Of a DNA stretch of 64,000 nt, positions 34,333 to 42,644 are shown piece after piece. A model generated the notes under the pieces. That model saw nothing but the letters and a program-made list of their open reading frames with translations. It did no database searches and had not been told where the DNA came from. The position numbers and the translations under genes are program-made. Position 1 is the stretch's first letter. Each line of letters begins with the position of its first letter. Origin of the DNA: Shimia sp. Alg240-R146 (GTDB lineage Bacteria > Pseudomonadota > Alphaproteobacteria > Rhodobacterales > Rhodobacteraceae); NCBI RefSeq assembly GCF_947331465.1, contig NZ_CAMZOK010000001.1, positions 992,001 through 1,056,000 of the forward strand, written 5' to 3'.

Positions 34333-35232
34333 ATGAGAATTGCCATACTTTTGATTTTTGTCCTTTGCGGGATTTATGTGCAGACGCGCGGCACGCAAAG
34401 GCACGCAAAATGGCGCCGCGCCATCACGGACCACGCGAACATCTTTGGCCCGATCAACTGTTTGTTTTACGCCACCTCCAACGTGCCGACGACACCCTAT
34501 GTCGATCCGGCGCTGTTTCCGGAGCTGGACGTTTTGCAAGAGCGTTGGCAAGAGATCCGCGAAGAGGCGCGGTTTCTCAACGATCAGGGCGCGATCAAGG
34601 CCTCGGACAAGCACGATGACATCGGGTTCAATTCGTTTTTCAAAACCGGCTGGACGCGGTTTTATCTGAAGTGGTACGGCAGCTCGCTGGACTCGGCCAG
34701 CAACCTGTGTCCAAAGACCACGGCGTTGGTGGAAAGCCTGCCCAGCGTTAAAGGTGCGATGTTTGCGATGCTGCCACCGGGCGCGCGGCTGGTGACGCAC
34801 CGCGACCCGTTTGCCGGCTCGCTGCGCTATCACATGGGGCTGGACACGCCCAACGATGACAACTGTTTCATCGAGGTCGACGGGGAGCGCTATGCCTGGC
34901 AGGACGGCGAGGTGGTGATGTTTGATGAGACCTATCTGCACTTTGCCGAGAACCAGACCGACAAGAACCGGATTGTGCTGTTTCTGGATATCCGCCGGCC
35001 GGTAAAGTTCGGGTTTGTGAACTGGATCAACACGCTGTTTTCCAACGTTGTGATGTCGGCCTCGGCGACGGCCAATATGCCCGGCGACAAGATCGGCGGC
35101 GTGAACCGGGCCTTTGGCGGCATTCAGAAGGTGCGGATGTTTGGCAAGAAGATCAAAGCGTTCAACAAACCGCTCTATTACTTTCTGCAATACGGGCTCT
35201 ATGCGCTGATCATCTGGCTGATCTTCTTTTGA
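34333..35232 (+). CDS. LpxO-like aspartyl/asparaginyl beta-hydroxylase family protein
   Basis: The 299-residue protein has an N-terminal membrane helix (about 2-18) and a second hydrophobic helix at the C-terminus (about 280-299). The catalytic core is of the Asp/Asn beta-hydroxylase family: H156-R-D158 in LVTHRDPF, H203 in YLHFAENQT and R213 in NRIVLF, the Fe(II)/2-oxoglutarate ligands. LpxO enzymes 2-hydroxylate a lipid A acyl chain at the membrane, and this protein has the same anchored layout. I chose the ATG at 34333; a longer in-frame extension upstream lacks a signal or family match. Confidence 0.85.
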   Translation: MRIAILLIFVLCGIYVQTRGTQRHAKWRRAITDHANIFGPINCLFYATSNVPTTPYVDPALFPELDVLQERWQEIREEARFLNDQGAIKASDKHDDIGFNSFFKTGWTRFYLKWYGSSLDSASNLCPKTTALVESLPSVKGAMFAMLPPGARLVTHRDPFAGSLRYHMGLDTPNDDNCFIEVDGERYAWQDGEVVMFDETYLHFAENQTDKNRIVLFLDIRRPVKFGFVNWINTLFSNVVMSASATANMPGDKIGGVNRAFGGIQKVRMFGKKIKAFNKPLYYFLQYGLYALIIWLIFF

Positions 35233-35255
35233 TGAGTGAATGACGTATGGATTTG

Positions 35256-35285
35256 AAAAGGGCGCGGGGGACCGCGCCTTTTTGT
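35256..35285 (+). terminator. Terminator after the LpxO-like gene
   Basis: GGCGCGG and CCGCGCC form a 7-bp GC stem with a four-base loop, flanked by AAAA and TTTTT. It also faces the 3' end of the convergent VOC gene. Confidence 0.88.
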
Positions 35286-35324
35286 TGTTCGGGGTAGCTG
35301 GTTTGATGCTGCGGAGTGAAGCTT

Positions 35325-35705
35325 TTACGCGGCCCCGCCGGTCAAATCCTCAGCAAGCATTAGCGCGTTGCCATCGAGGTCGTAAAATGTCGCGGTTTTG
35401 ACCATGCCTTCGACGACATCCGTGTCGCCATCGAATTTGACGTTGGCCTGTTCCAGCTTTTGCCGCGCGGCATCCAGATCGGCGATCCCGAAGACCGGCA
35501 CGCAGTTGCCCGGCACTGGTTTTGTATGTTCGCCCAGACCGATTGTGACGCCGGGAGTGTTGGTCTGTATTTCAGACCACCCAGCCTCATCCGCATGGTA
35601 GAGCAGCTTAAATCCCAACATGTCCTCGAGCCACTTGGCGCTGGCGTGGCGGTCCTTCACAGACATGGCAATGGTAATCGTTTTATCTACTGAAATAAGT
35701 GACAT
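35325..35705 (-). CDS. VOC-family (glyoxalase/dioxygenase-fold) protein
   Basis: The 126-residue protein has the VOC beta-alpha-beta-beta-beta fold: an N-terminal ITIAMSVKDRHASAKWLEDMLGFKLLY module and a C-terminal TATFYDLDGNALMLAEDL module. Candidate metal ligands are a histidine in the first module and a glutamate near the end. The substrate is unknown. It is divergent from an HxlR-type regulator gene, 39 bp away, so it is probably that regulator's target. Confidence 0.85.
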   Translation of the reverse strand: MSLISVDKTITIAMSVKDRHASAKWLEDMLGFKLLYHADEAGWSEIQTNTPGVTIGLGEHTKPVPGNCVPVFGIADLDAARQKLEQANVKFDGDTDVVEGMVKTATFYDLDGNALMLAEDLTGGAA

Positions 35706-35744
35706 GGGCTTCCCTTATGATTCAAATTATATTAACTATACTTT

Positions 35745-36290
35745 ATGGACATTAGCCTGTTTGTCAATATCACTTCCAAAGCCTGGGCGTTGCCGATCCT
35801 TGCGCATATGCATGCGGGCATCCCCGGGCGGCAGGCGCCTCTTTTGGGGGCAACCGGCGCGGGCAGGACCGCCTTTGCGCAAAGCATGCAACATCTGATC
35901 AACATAGGCCTGGTCGAGCGAAACCCCGGCCATGGTCATCCGTTGCGTCCGGAGTTTCGCCTCACCCAATTGGGGGGGGCTGCCGCCGAACTTGCCAGTC
36001 AGATAGCCGGCGTCGCAAAAGAAGCAGATCAGGATTTGCTGCGCCGGTCGTGGACGCTTCCGGTTTTGGCGACCCTGCACAGTTCGCGTCATTTTATCGA
36101 AATCAAACGAGATCTTTCGCCGATAACGGATCGCGCCTTGTCACAGTCGTTGAAAACCATGGAGGCGCGGCAATGGGTGTGCCGTCAGGTGGACGAGTTT
36201 ACGCGACCGCCGCGGTCCCGATATCTTGCGGTCAGTACCGGTGGCGCCATCAGCGAGGTCGCCGCATCGGCCGTGACGTTTGGAGCGTGA
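35745..36290 (+). CDS. HxlR-type regulator with two winged-helix modules
   Basis: The 181-residue protein carries two HxlR-like winged helix-turn-helix domains: one at about 1-90 (SKAWALPILAHMH, LINIGLVERN) and one at about 93-178 (RSWTLPVLATLH, RHFIEIKRDLSPITDRALSQSLKTME, PPRSRYLAVS). Typical HxlR proteins have only one. No cysteine is evident for redox sensing. A TATACT element (35737-35742) lies two bases before the ATG and there is no ribosome binding site, so a leaderless message is possible. It probably regulates the divergent VOC gene. Confidence 0.82.
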   Translation: MDISLFVNITSKAWALPILAHMHAGIPGRQAPLLGATGAGRTAFAQSMQHLINIGLVERNPGHGHPLRPEFRLTQLGGAAAELASQIAGVAKEADQDLLRRSWTLPVLATLHSSRHFIEIKRDLSPITDRALSQSLKTMEARQWVCRQVDEFTRPPRSRYLAVSTGGAISEVAASAVTFGA

Positions 36291-36411
36291 GAGGGGTTTG
36301 CCAATGGTGGCAGCGGCCGCCTTCGCAAATGCCGTTGGGCTTGCGTGCTGGATCGATCATTGGCGGCGTGGCCCGTTTCAGGGCTGATTTCGCGACTGCA
36401 GCAAACCCCGC

Positions 36412-36439
36412 TTGACTCCCCCGCCAACGCGCGTATAAG
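36412..36439 (+). promoter_or_regulatory. Promoter of rpsD
   Basis: TTGACT and TATAAG are separated by 16 bp, a near-ideal housekeeping sigma promoter for alphaproteobacteria. Transcription from about 36446 gives a leader of about 100 nt before the rpsD GTG. Bases 36291-36411 upstream hold no recognisable gene. Confidence 0.75.
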
Positions 36440-36545
36440 CGCGGCTCCATTGGTGTTGGTGGCCCTCGCAAGAGGATGCCTGTCATGTCGGCAAAATCCG
36501 GCAAGAGGACAACGCCCTTCGAAACCTAAACGAAGGAGAACAGCC

Positions 36546-37166
36546 GTGACTAAACGTACGTCTGCCAAGTATAAAATTGATCGCCGCATGGGCGAAAACA
36601 TTTGGGGTCGCCCCAAATCCCCAGTAAACCGTCGCGAATATGGCCCCGGCCAGCACGGACAGCGCCGCAAAGGCAAACTGTCTGACTTCGGCACACAGCT
36701 GCGTGCCAAGCAGAAGCTGAAAGGCTACTACGGCGATCTGACCGAGAAACAGTTCCGTCGCATCTACGGCGAAGCCGAGCGTGTTAAAGGCGATACCGGT
36801 GAAAACCTGATCGGCCTGCTGGAGCGTCGTCTGGACGCGGTTGTGTACCGTGCCAAGTTCGTTCCAACCGTTTTCGCGGCACGTCAGTTTGTGAACCACG
36901 GCCACGTTCTGGTGAACGGTCAGCGCGTGAACATCGCATCTTACCGCGTCAAAGAAGGCGACGTGATCGAAGTTCGCGAGAAGTCCAAACAGCTGGCAGT
37001 TCTGCTGGAAGCCGTTGCTCTGCCCGAGCGCGATGTGCCTGACTACATCGATGCGGACCACTCCAAAATGAAAGCGACATTCGTGCGCGCGCCTGGCCTG
37101 TCTGATGTACCGTATCCGGTTCAGATGGAGCCAAACCTGGTGGTTGAATTCTACGCGAAGAACTAA
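36546..37166 (+). CDS. rpsD: 30S ribosomal protein S4
   Basis: The 206-residue protein is S4 throughout: [20 protein letters not shown] at the start, a basic 16S rRNA-binding body, the S4 RNA-binding domain ([30 protein letters not shown]) and the usual C-terminal end [11 protein letters not shown]. The start is GTG at 36546 with AAGGAGAA seven bases before it; there is no ATG nearer. The gene stands apart from other ribosomal protein genes, as in many alphaproteobacteria, and has its own promoter and terminator. Confidence 0.97.
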   Translation: MTKRTSAKYKIDRRMGENIWGRPKSPVNRREYGPGQHGQRRKGKLSDFGTQLRAKQKLKGYYGDLTEKQFRRIYGEAERVKGDTGENLIGLLERRLDAVVYRAKFVPTVFAARQFVNHGHVLVNGQRVNIASYRVKEGDVIEVREKSKQLAVLLEAVALPERDVPDYIDADHSKMKATFVRAPGLSDVPYPVQMEPNLVVEFYAKN

Positions 37167-37194
37167 TCTTCGCCGACATACCAAAGAGTTTTGC

Positions 37195-37231
37195 AAAACC
37201 CGCTGCCGCCGCGCAGCGGGTTTTCTTTTTG
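37195..37231 (+). terminator. Terminator of rpsD
   Basis: AAAACCCGCTGC and GCAGCGGGTTTT make a 12-bp stem with a six-base loop, then CTTTTT, 29 bases after the stop. Confidence 0.92.
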
Positions 37232-37387
37232 CCGTGGGGCTTGGTCGCGTGCTTGGTGAGGAATTATCAACAATTCTATGGGTTGGGAGGCGAATTAACG
37301 AATTCTAAACCATGCAAAGTGTCAAATACGCTTGGGGATTGGGCAAGAACTGCCTGCGTTCATTTCTGACTGGAAAGGAAAGCTCGG

Positions 37388-37786
37388 ATGGCAGTTACAT
37401 TGCAACCAAACATGGTGTCGACCACCCAACAGCCGCGCGTGGTCGTTCTTACGCCCGTGCAAAGTGCTATGGTGACGGCAGCTTTGACCAAATATGGCAG
37501 CCGGGATACCGGCAAGGTCGAACAACCAGCCGCCAAAAAAGCCATGCATGAGGTGGATGCTCGAGAGGAGCAAGCGCTTAGCAACGAAGTGTCTGGTCAA
37601 GCCTATGGCGGGGCGCAGCGCGCGCTTGGATCGCAGACGCTGGATGCGTCGGTGATGACGATGATCACCTCGGCCATCGCGCGGTTTGAAAGCAGCGGCG
37701 GGAGCGATTTTGCGCAGGTGATGATGGCAGAACTTGAGGCCAACGGCGTGGACAGCACGAAGTCGTTCATCGATTTTTACGCCTGA
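37388..37786 (+). CDS. Hypothetical 132-residue protein
   Basis: I do not recognise a family. The 132-residue product is soluble, with no signal peptide or membrane helix. It has a Gln/Thr-rich N-terminus, a Lys/Glu-rich middle and a helical C-terminal half (about 80-132, including ASVMTMITSAIARFESSGG and SKSFIDFYA-like TKSFIDFYA). A good ribosome binding site (AAGGAAAG) and normal codon use support expression. It is bracketed by terminators of rpsD and at 37854, so it is probably its own transcript. Confidence 0.65.
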   Translation: MAVTLQPNMVSTTQQPRVVVLTPVQSAMVTAALTKYGSRDTGKVEQPAAKKAMHEVDAREEQALSNEVSGQAYGGAQRALGSQTLDASVMTMITSAIARFESSGGSDFAQVMMAELEANGVDSTKSFIDFYA

Positions 37787-37853
37787 GCGCGCTTAGGCTT
37801 GGAAACAGCCGACATGGGCCTGTCCGAATGTGGGTGCCGTCAGGTGGGGTGTG

Positions 37854-37876
37854 CAGCGGCAGGACCGCTGTTTTTT
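37854..37876 (+). terminator. Terminator after the hypothetical gene, before hisC
   Basis: CAGCGG and CCGCTG pair around AGGA-type loop bases and are followed by TTTTTT. It lies 68 bases after the previous stop and about 136 bases before hisC, so it could also be an attenuator; nothing else marks a riboswitch here. Confidence 0.65.
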
Positions 37877-38011
37877 CCGTTTCGACAGGCAAGCGAGGCG
37901 CGATGTGAGACCAAACGTTGCCTCAAGGGCGCATATTGGCGCAATGGGGCGCTGGTGGCTTTCCAATGTGGCACCGCGCAGCTAAACACCTCTGCGTAAG
38001 TGGAGGATGTT

Positions 38012-39109
38012 ATGTCAGTGATTTCGCCGCAGCCGGGCATTATGGATATCGACCTTTATGTTGGCGGCTCTTCGACGGTGGAAGGCGTGACCGATGTGGT
38101 CAAGCTGTCGTCCAACGAAAACCCCCTTGGATCGTCGGATGTGGTCAAAGTGGCCCACGCCAAGACCAGCCATAATTTGCATCGGTATCCGTCGACGGAT
38201 CATGCCGGCCTGCGGGCCGCGATTGCGGATGTGCATGGGCTGGATGTGGAGCGTATCATTTGCGGCGTCGGCAGCGACGAGGTGTTGCAGTTTGTGACGC
38301 AAGCGTTTGCCGGCGAAGGCGATGAGATCGTGTATCCCGAGCACGGCTTTTCAATGTATCCCATTCTGGCCAAGATGGTTGGTGCCAAACCGGTTGCCGT
38401 GCCTGAGCGCGAACGCACCGTGGATGTGGATGCGATGTTGGCGGCCTGCACCAAAAAGACCAAAATCATGTTCATTGCCAATCCCGGCAACCCGACCGGT
38501 ACGATGATTGGCGGCAACGAAGTGGCGCGGCTGGCGGACGGCCTGCCCAAAGGCTGCATTCTGGTGCATGACGGTGCCTATACCGAGTACGTCGAAGGCT
38601 TTGACGGCGGCGCATCACTGGTCGAATCCCGCAATAATGTGGTGATGACGCGCACTTTCTCCAAGATCTACGGGCTTGGCGGATTGCGGGTTGGGTGGGG
38701 CTATGCCCCGAAAGAGATTATCGACGTGCTCAATCGGGTGCGCCAGCCGTTCAACCTGTCCAATATCCAGATGGATGTGGCCGAGGCGGCGGTGCGCGAT
38801 CAGGAATGGGTTGCGAAGTGCCGGACCGAAAATGCGCGTATGCGGGCGTGGCTTGCCGAGGCGCTTGCGGAAAACGGTGTGCCATCCGACACCTCGACCA
38901 GCAATTTTATTCTCGCACGGTTTGCGGATCAGGCCGAGGCGGAGGCTTGCGACAGTTACCTCAAAGGTGAGGGGCTGATTGTGCGGCGCGTGGCGGGCTA
39001 TGGTCTGCCCAATTGCCTGCGGATCACGGTGGGTGATGAACCGGCCTGTCGTCGGGTGGCGCATGCCGTTGGGAAGTTCAAGGCCGAGTATCACGGCGGG
39101 TCCAAGTGA
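38012..39109 (+). CDS. hisC: Histidinol-phosphate/aromatic aminotransferase
   Basis: This PLP-dependent class II aminotransferase of the HisC family has 365 residues. It has the N-terminal [13 protein letters not shown], the substrate-binding [10 protein letters not shown], and the PLP-lysine block [16 protein letters not shown] chose the ATG at 38012, five bases after GGAGG; a GTG 12 bases earlier is in frame. HisC enzymes accept imidazole-acetol phosphate and, in several alphaproteobacteria, aromatic keto acids. The gene overlaps the prephenate dehydrogenase gene by four bases, which favours a role in tyrosine/phenylalanine synthesis in addition to or instead of histidine. Confidence 0.92.
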   Translation: MSVISPQPGIMDIDLYVGGSSTVEGVTDVVKLSSNENPLGSSDVVKVAHAKTSHNLHRYPSTDHAGLRAAIADVHGLDVERIICGVGSDEVLQFVTQAFAGEGDEIVYPEHGFSMYPILAKMVGAKPVAVPERERTVDVDAMLAACTKKTKIMFIANPGNPTGTMIGGNEVARLADGLPKGCILVHDGAYTEYVEGFDGGASLVESRNNVVMTRTFSKIYGLGGLRVGWGYAPKEIIDVLNRVRQPFNLSNIQMDVAEAAVRDQEWVAKCRTENARMRAWLAEALAENGVPSDTSTSNFILARFADQAEAEACDSYLKGEGLIVRRVAGYGLPNCLRITVGDEPACRRVAHAVGKFKAEYHGGSK

Positions 39110-40029
39110 GCGCGCCGGTTTACGAACGGGTCGCCCTGATCGGGCTGGGGCTTATTGCATCGTCGATGTTCTGGGCCATAAAGCGCGGCGGGCTGGCTGG
39201 CGAAGTCACGGGCTTTGCGAAATCTGCGGAAAGCCGAGACACCGCGCGCCGGATCGGGCTGTGTGACACTGTTTGTGACAGTGTGGCGGAGGCCGTTGAA
39301 GGCGCTGATCTGATTGTGTTATGTGTGCCGGTGGGCGCAATGGACGCGGTTGCGGCCGAGATTGCGCCTTCGCTGAAGCCAGGCGCGACTGTTACGGATG
39401 TAGGCTCGGTCAAGCGCAGCGTGATTGACGCTGTGGCACCGCATTTGCCAGACGGTGTGCATTTTGTGCCAGCGCACCCGCTGGCCGGCACCGAACACTC
39501 CGGCCCGGAAAGCGGGTTTGCCGAGTTGTTTGACAACCGGTGGTGCCTTTTGGTGCCTGTAGAAGGCAGTGATCCGGCAGCGGTCGCGCAGTTGCGTCTG
39601 TTCTGGGAAGGCATCGGTGCCAACGTGGATGAGATGGAAGCGGACCATCATGATTTGGTGTTGGCCGTCACCAGCCATGCGCCGCACCTAATTGCCTATA
39701 CGATGGTGGGCGTGGCGGATGATTTGCGCCGTGTGACCGACAGCGAAGTCATCAAATATTCCGCCGCCGGTTTCCGCGATTTTACACGGATCGCGGCGTC
39801 GGATCCGACGATGTGGCGGGACGTGTTTCTGAACAACAAAGACGCCACGCTTGAAATTCTTGGGCGCTTTACCGAAGAGCTGTTTGCGTTGCAACGTGCG
39901 ATCAGAACCGGCGATGGCGACCATTTGCACGACTATTTCAGCCGCACGCGCGCCATTCGGCGGGGCATCATCGAAGCGGGGCAGGATACGGCTGCGCCGA
40001 ACTTTGGCCGCGAAGGTGGCAGCCGGTGA
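39106..40029 (+). CDS. tyrC: Prephenate/cyclohexadienyl dehydrogenase
   Basis: This NAD-dependent enzyme acts in tyrosine synthesis. The 307-residue protein starts with the Rossmann motif [11 protein letters not shown], has VTDVGSVK and [17 protein letters not shown] (the usual substrate/cofactor region of TyrA-type proteins), and a helical C-terminal dimerisation domain with [14 protein letters not shown] and the [15 protein letters not shown] signature. The start is GTG at 39106, overlapping the hisC stop (GTGA), so the two are coupled. The gene ends in a GTGA overlap with the extensin-like gene. Confidence 0.93.
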   Translation: MSAPVYERVALIGLGLIASSMFWAIKRGGLAGEVTGFAKSAESRDTARRIGLCDTVCDSVAEAVEGADLIVLCVPVGAMDAVAAEIAPSLKPGATVTDVGSVKRSVIDAVAPHLPDGVHFVPAHPLAGTEHSGPESGFAELFDNRWCLLVPVEGSDPAAVAQLRLFWEGIGANVDEMEADHHDLVLAVTSHAPHLIAYTMVGVADDLRRVTDSEVIKYSAAGFRDFTRIAASDPTMWRDVFLNNKDATLEILGRFTEELFALQRAIRTGDGDHLHDYFSRTRAIRRGIIEAGQDTAAPNFGREGGSR

Positions 40030-40919
40030 CCCTGCGCGGTGTCATAGGGCTGACCCTGGCCACGGCTTTGACTGCTTTGGGTGGCATCGCAGTCGCGAAG
40101 GCACCGAAAACCAGCCTTCGCCCCGTAACCCGCGAACATGTGTACCCAGTGGCGTTGACCGCATTGGCGCCCGAGCAGTCATTGCGACCCAAGCTACGCC
40201 CGGCGCGGATTGAACGCGTTGGCGAAAAAAGTTCCCAAGCTGCGCCGACTGCGGCGGCGGTTCCCGCGGCAAAGCCCACGTCGAAACGCGCGACGTCGAA
40301 CGTGACGCAAACGGCGATGGCGTCGGGTCGTGATGCCGCGGAGAATGGAACGACGACGCAGCGCAAGCGGAACAAGCGGTTGCCCGAGGGCATGAGTTAC
40401 CTGTGCAAGAGCCGCAATATCATCGGTACAGCCCATGCGCCGGTGCCGGGAAAGCTGGCTGGATGTGGTATCAAATCCGGCGCGATCAAGGTCTATCAAG
40501 TCAGTGATGTGAGCCTGAGCACGCCAGCTGTGATGACCTGTGACACGGCGTTTGCCTTGCAGCGTTGGGTGGACGAGGGCGTGGCGGATGCGGTCAAGCA
40601 TTTTGGCGGCGGTGTTGCCAAGCTGAAGGTGGCGGCGGGCTACTCCTGTCGCACTCGCAACAACCGCAAAGGCGGCAAGATCAGTGAGCACGGCAAGGGC
40701 AAAGCCATTGATATTTCAGCGCTTTACACCAAGAGCGGCGAAGAAATATCGGTTCTGAACGATTGGGGCAAAGGCAGCAAGGGGCGTATGCTCAGAGAGA
40801 TGCACCGGAGCGCGTGTGGGCCGTTTGGCACGGTTCTTGGCCCCAATGCGGACCGTCACCACCGTGACCATTTTCATTTCGACGTGGCGCGCCATCGCGG
40901 CGGGCCGTATTGCCGTTAA
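40026..40919 (+). CDS. Extensin-like family protein
   Basis: The 297-residue protein has an N-terminal signal-like helix (about 1-22), a basic Pro/Ala-rich linker, and an extensin-like C-terminal domain (about 120-297) related to M15-type peptidases. Key stretches are KLKVAAGYSCR, ISEHGKGKAIDIS (HxxxxxxxD) and HHRDHFHFDVA, with paired cysteines. The His/Asp set could bind zinc, and a cell-wall peptidase or binder is plausible though unproven. The GTG start overlaps the tyrC stop; its own stop overlaps the convergent DUF2125 gene at TTAA. Confidence 0.85.
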   Translation: MTLRGVIGLTLATALTALGGIAVAKAPKTSLRPVTREHVYPVALTALAPEQSLRPKLRPARIERVGEKSSQAAPTAAAVPAAKPTSKRATSNVTQTAMASGRDAAENGTTTQRKRNKRLPEGMSYLCKSRNIIGTAHAPVPGKLAGCGIKSGAIKVYQVSDVSLSTPAVMTCDTAFALQRWVDEGVADAVKHFGGGVAKLKVAAGYSCRTRNNRKGGKISEHGKGKAIDISALYTKSGEEISVLNDWGKGSKGRMLREMHRSACGPFGTVLGPNADRHHRDHFHFDVARHRGGPYCR

Positions 40920-41944
40920 CGCAGCACGAGGCGTGGGGCTGGGCCGATTGGGATCGGACCAAAGCGGGTCGCGCCGCCTTTGAAGCTCAGCGGAATGTCG
41001 ATTTGCGCGCTGTTGCCTGACAGGCCAGCGACAAAAGTGAGCGCCTGTTCCAGCGTGTCCAGAACGGCGGGGGCGAAGTTGTCGCTGGCGCGGGCCACGG
41101 CGATCATGTCACGCCAGTTCACCAGACGAATTGTGATCTTGCCGGTTGGATACCCTAGATTGTCGATGCGAACCGCGCCGGCGGCGTTGAATTTCAGATC
41201 CCCCCAGACAATGTCGGCGCGTTTCAGGTCGAGCGCCGTGGGCTGCGGACGGGAGTCTTCGATCGCGGTCAGATCCCACGGGCGGGAGAAGGTCGCCTCC
41301 AGATCGGCTTGAAACACTTCAAAACTGCGCGGCAGGTCGATGTCGGAGGGCACGCGGAAGGCAGCAGGCGGCGCGAGGTCTTGGGCACGTAGGGCGAGCC
41401 GGTAAGTCGCGCTGGGCGTGTCGCTGGAATCGGCAGCGGGTTGACGGAGCAAGGCAAGGTCGATGCCTGTTGCGGTCAACTGCCAGCCCAGAGAAGAGTT
41501 CAGCGCCAGCGTGTCAACGTCGAGGTTGAAGCGTTCGACCGTCAGGTCGGCGCCGGGTTCCAGCACCAGCGACGCCTGCATTTCTTCGGTTTTAACGGCG
41601 AGCTTTTCGGTGGGCACCGCCAAGGTTTGGTCATTGGGCCAAGTCGCAATCAGGTGGTGCGGCTTGTAGGTCAGAGCAAAGACTTGAAAGAACGGAGCTT
41701 GCCAGGCCACGCCGGTGTCGGGGTCCGCCAGCGTGATGTTGGTGAAAGTTGTGTCGACGCGATAGGGGAAGCCCTTGACCGTCAGGTCGTCGTAATCCGC
41801 GGCCCAGCCGTCTGCGCGACGGTCTTCGAACCATGTGGCAAAGGCGGTGCTTGCGCCCTGAGAGCCGACAAACCACAGGCCAGTCACAGCCAGTGCGATA
41901 AGCACCAGAAGTCTTGCCATCCATTTCATCGTCCACTGGATCAT
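40916..41944 (-). CDS. DUF2125 membrane-anchored protein
   Basis: The 342-residue protein has an N-terminal membrane helix (about 6-26) and an extracytoplasmic beta-rich domain. It matches DUF2125 (VKGFPYRVDTTFTNITLADPDTG, PNDQTLAVPTEKLAV, PLSFKGGATRFGPIPIGPAP). The function is unknown. I used the ATG at 41944 (MIQWTMKWMARLLV), where the membrane helix begins; further upstream codons lack family support. The stop overlaps the convergent extensin-like gene by four bases. Confidence 0.85.
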   Translation of the reverse strand: MIQWTMKWMARLLVLIALAVTGLWFVGSQGASTAFATWFEDRRADGWAADYDDLTVKGFPYRVDTTFTNITLADPDTGVAWQAPFFQVFALTYKPHHLIATWPNDQTLAVPTEKLAVKTEEMQASLVLEPGADLTVERFNLDVDTLALNSSLGWQLTATGIDLALLRQPAADSSDTPSATYRLALRAQDLAPPAAFRVPSDIDLPRSFEVFQADLEATFSRPWDLTAIEDSRPQPTALDLKRADIVWGDLKFNAAGAVRIDNLGYPTGKITIRLVNWRDMIAVARASDNFAPAVLDTLEQALTFVAGLSGNSAQIDIPLSFKGGATRFGPIPIGPAPRLVLR

Positions 41945-42025
41945 TGCGCGCACCCTTTTCGCCGTCCTGTGTTTGGTGTTTAACCCGACCTCAGACAGGG
42001 AACCAGCAAAAGGCGCAATTGGCAG

Positions 42026-42550
42026 ATGTGGGTATTTGGATACGGGTCGCTGTTGTGGAACCCCGGCTTTGAAGTCAGCGAACAGGCGGTTGGCACGTTG
42101 CACGGTTGGCACCGCAGTTTTTGCATGCGCTCAATCCATCATCGCGGCACGGATGCCCACCCCGGTTTGGTTCTGGCGCTGGACGCTGAGACGGGCGCGC
42201 ATTGTCAGGGGGTGGCGTTGAAGGTGGCCGGCGGGCAGGAGGCGGCAACGCTGGAGTATCTGCGCGAGCGGGAATTGGTGAGTTCGGCTTATTTGGAAGA
42301 GACGCTTTCCGTCTCGCTGAGAGATGGGCGTGTTGTGGAGGCGGTTACCTATGTGATCGACCCGCACCATGTACAGTACTGCCATCTGCATCTGGAAGAG
42401 CAAGCGCGCATCATTTCGACCGCCGTTGGCGGGCGCGGACCCAACACGGAATATCTTTATAACACTGCCAGTCATTTGACCGAATTGGGCATAGAAGATG
42501 CGGATCTGGATTGGTTGTCGCTGCGGGTTCGGGAATTGGTGGCGAGCTGA
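42026..42550 (+). CDS. ChaC-like gamma-glutamylcyclotransferase
   Basis: The 174-residue protein belongs to the ChaC family, which cleaves glutathione to 5-oxoproline and Cys-Gly in the cytoplasm. The N-terminal MWVFGYGSLLWNPGFE is the family's substrate-binding loop. The LEYLRERELVSSAYLEE segment holds the region of the catalytic glutamate, and AYVIDP-like TYVIDPHH and GPNTEYLYNTASHL follow. It is divergent from DUF2125 with 81 bp between them. Confidence 0.88.
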   Translation: MWVFGYGSLLWNPGFEVSEQAVGTLHGWHRSFCMRSIHHRGTDAHPGLVLALDAETGAHCQGVALKVAGGQEAATLEYLRERELVSSAYLEETLSVSLRDGRVVEAVTYVIDPHHVQYCHLHLEEQARIISTAVGGRGPNTEYLYNTASHLTELGIEDADLDWLSLRVRELVAS

Positions 42551-42644
42551 GGCGAACACAGGTCGCCCGGCGTGAAATTTCTTGGCAGGACCGGTGCTTG
42601 CCAGTAGGGTGACGCCAGAAAAACAAGTGTCAGGACATGGGCTC

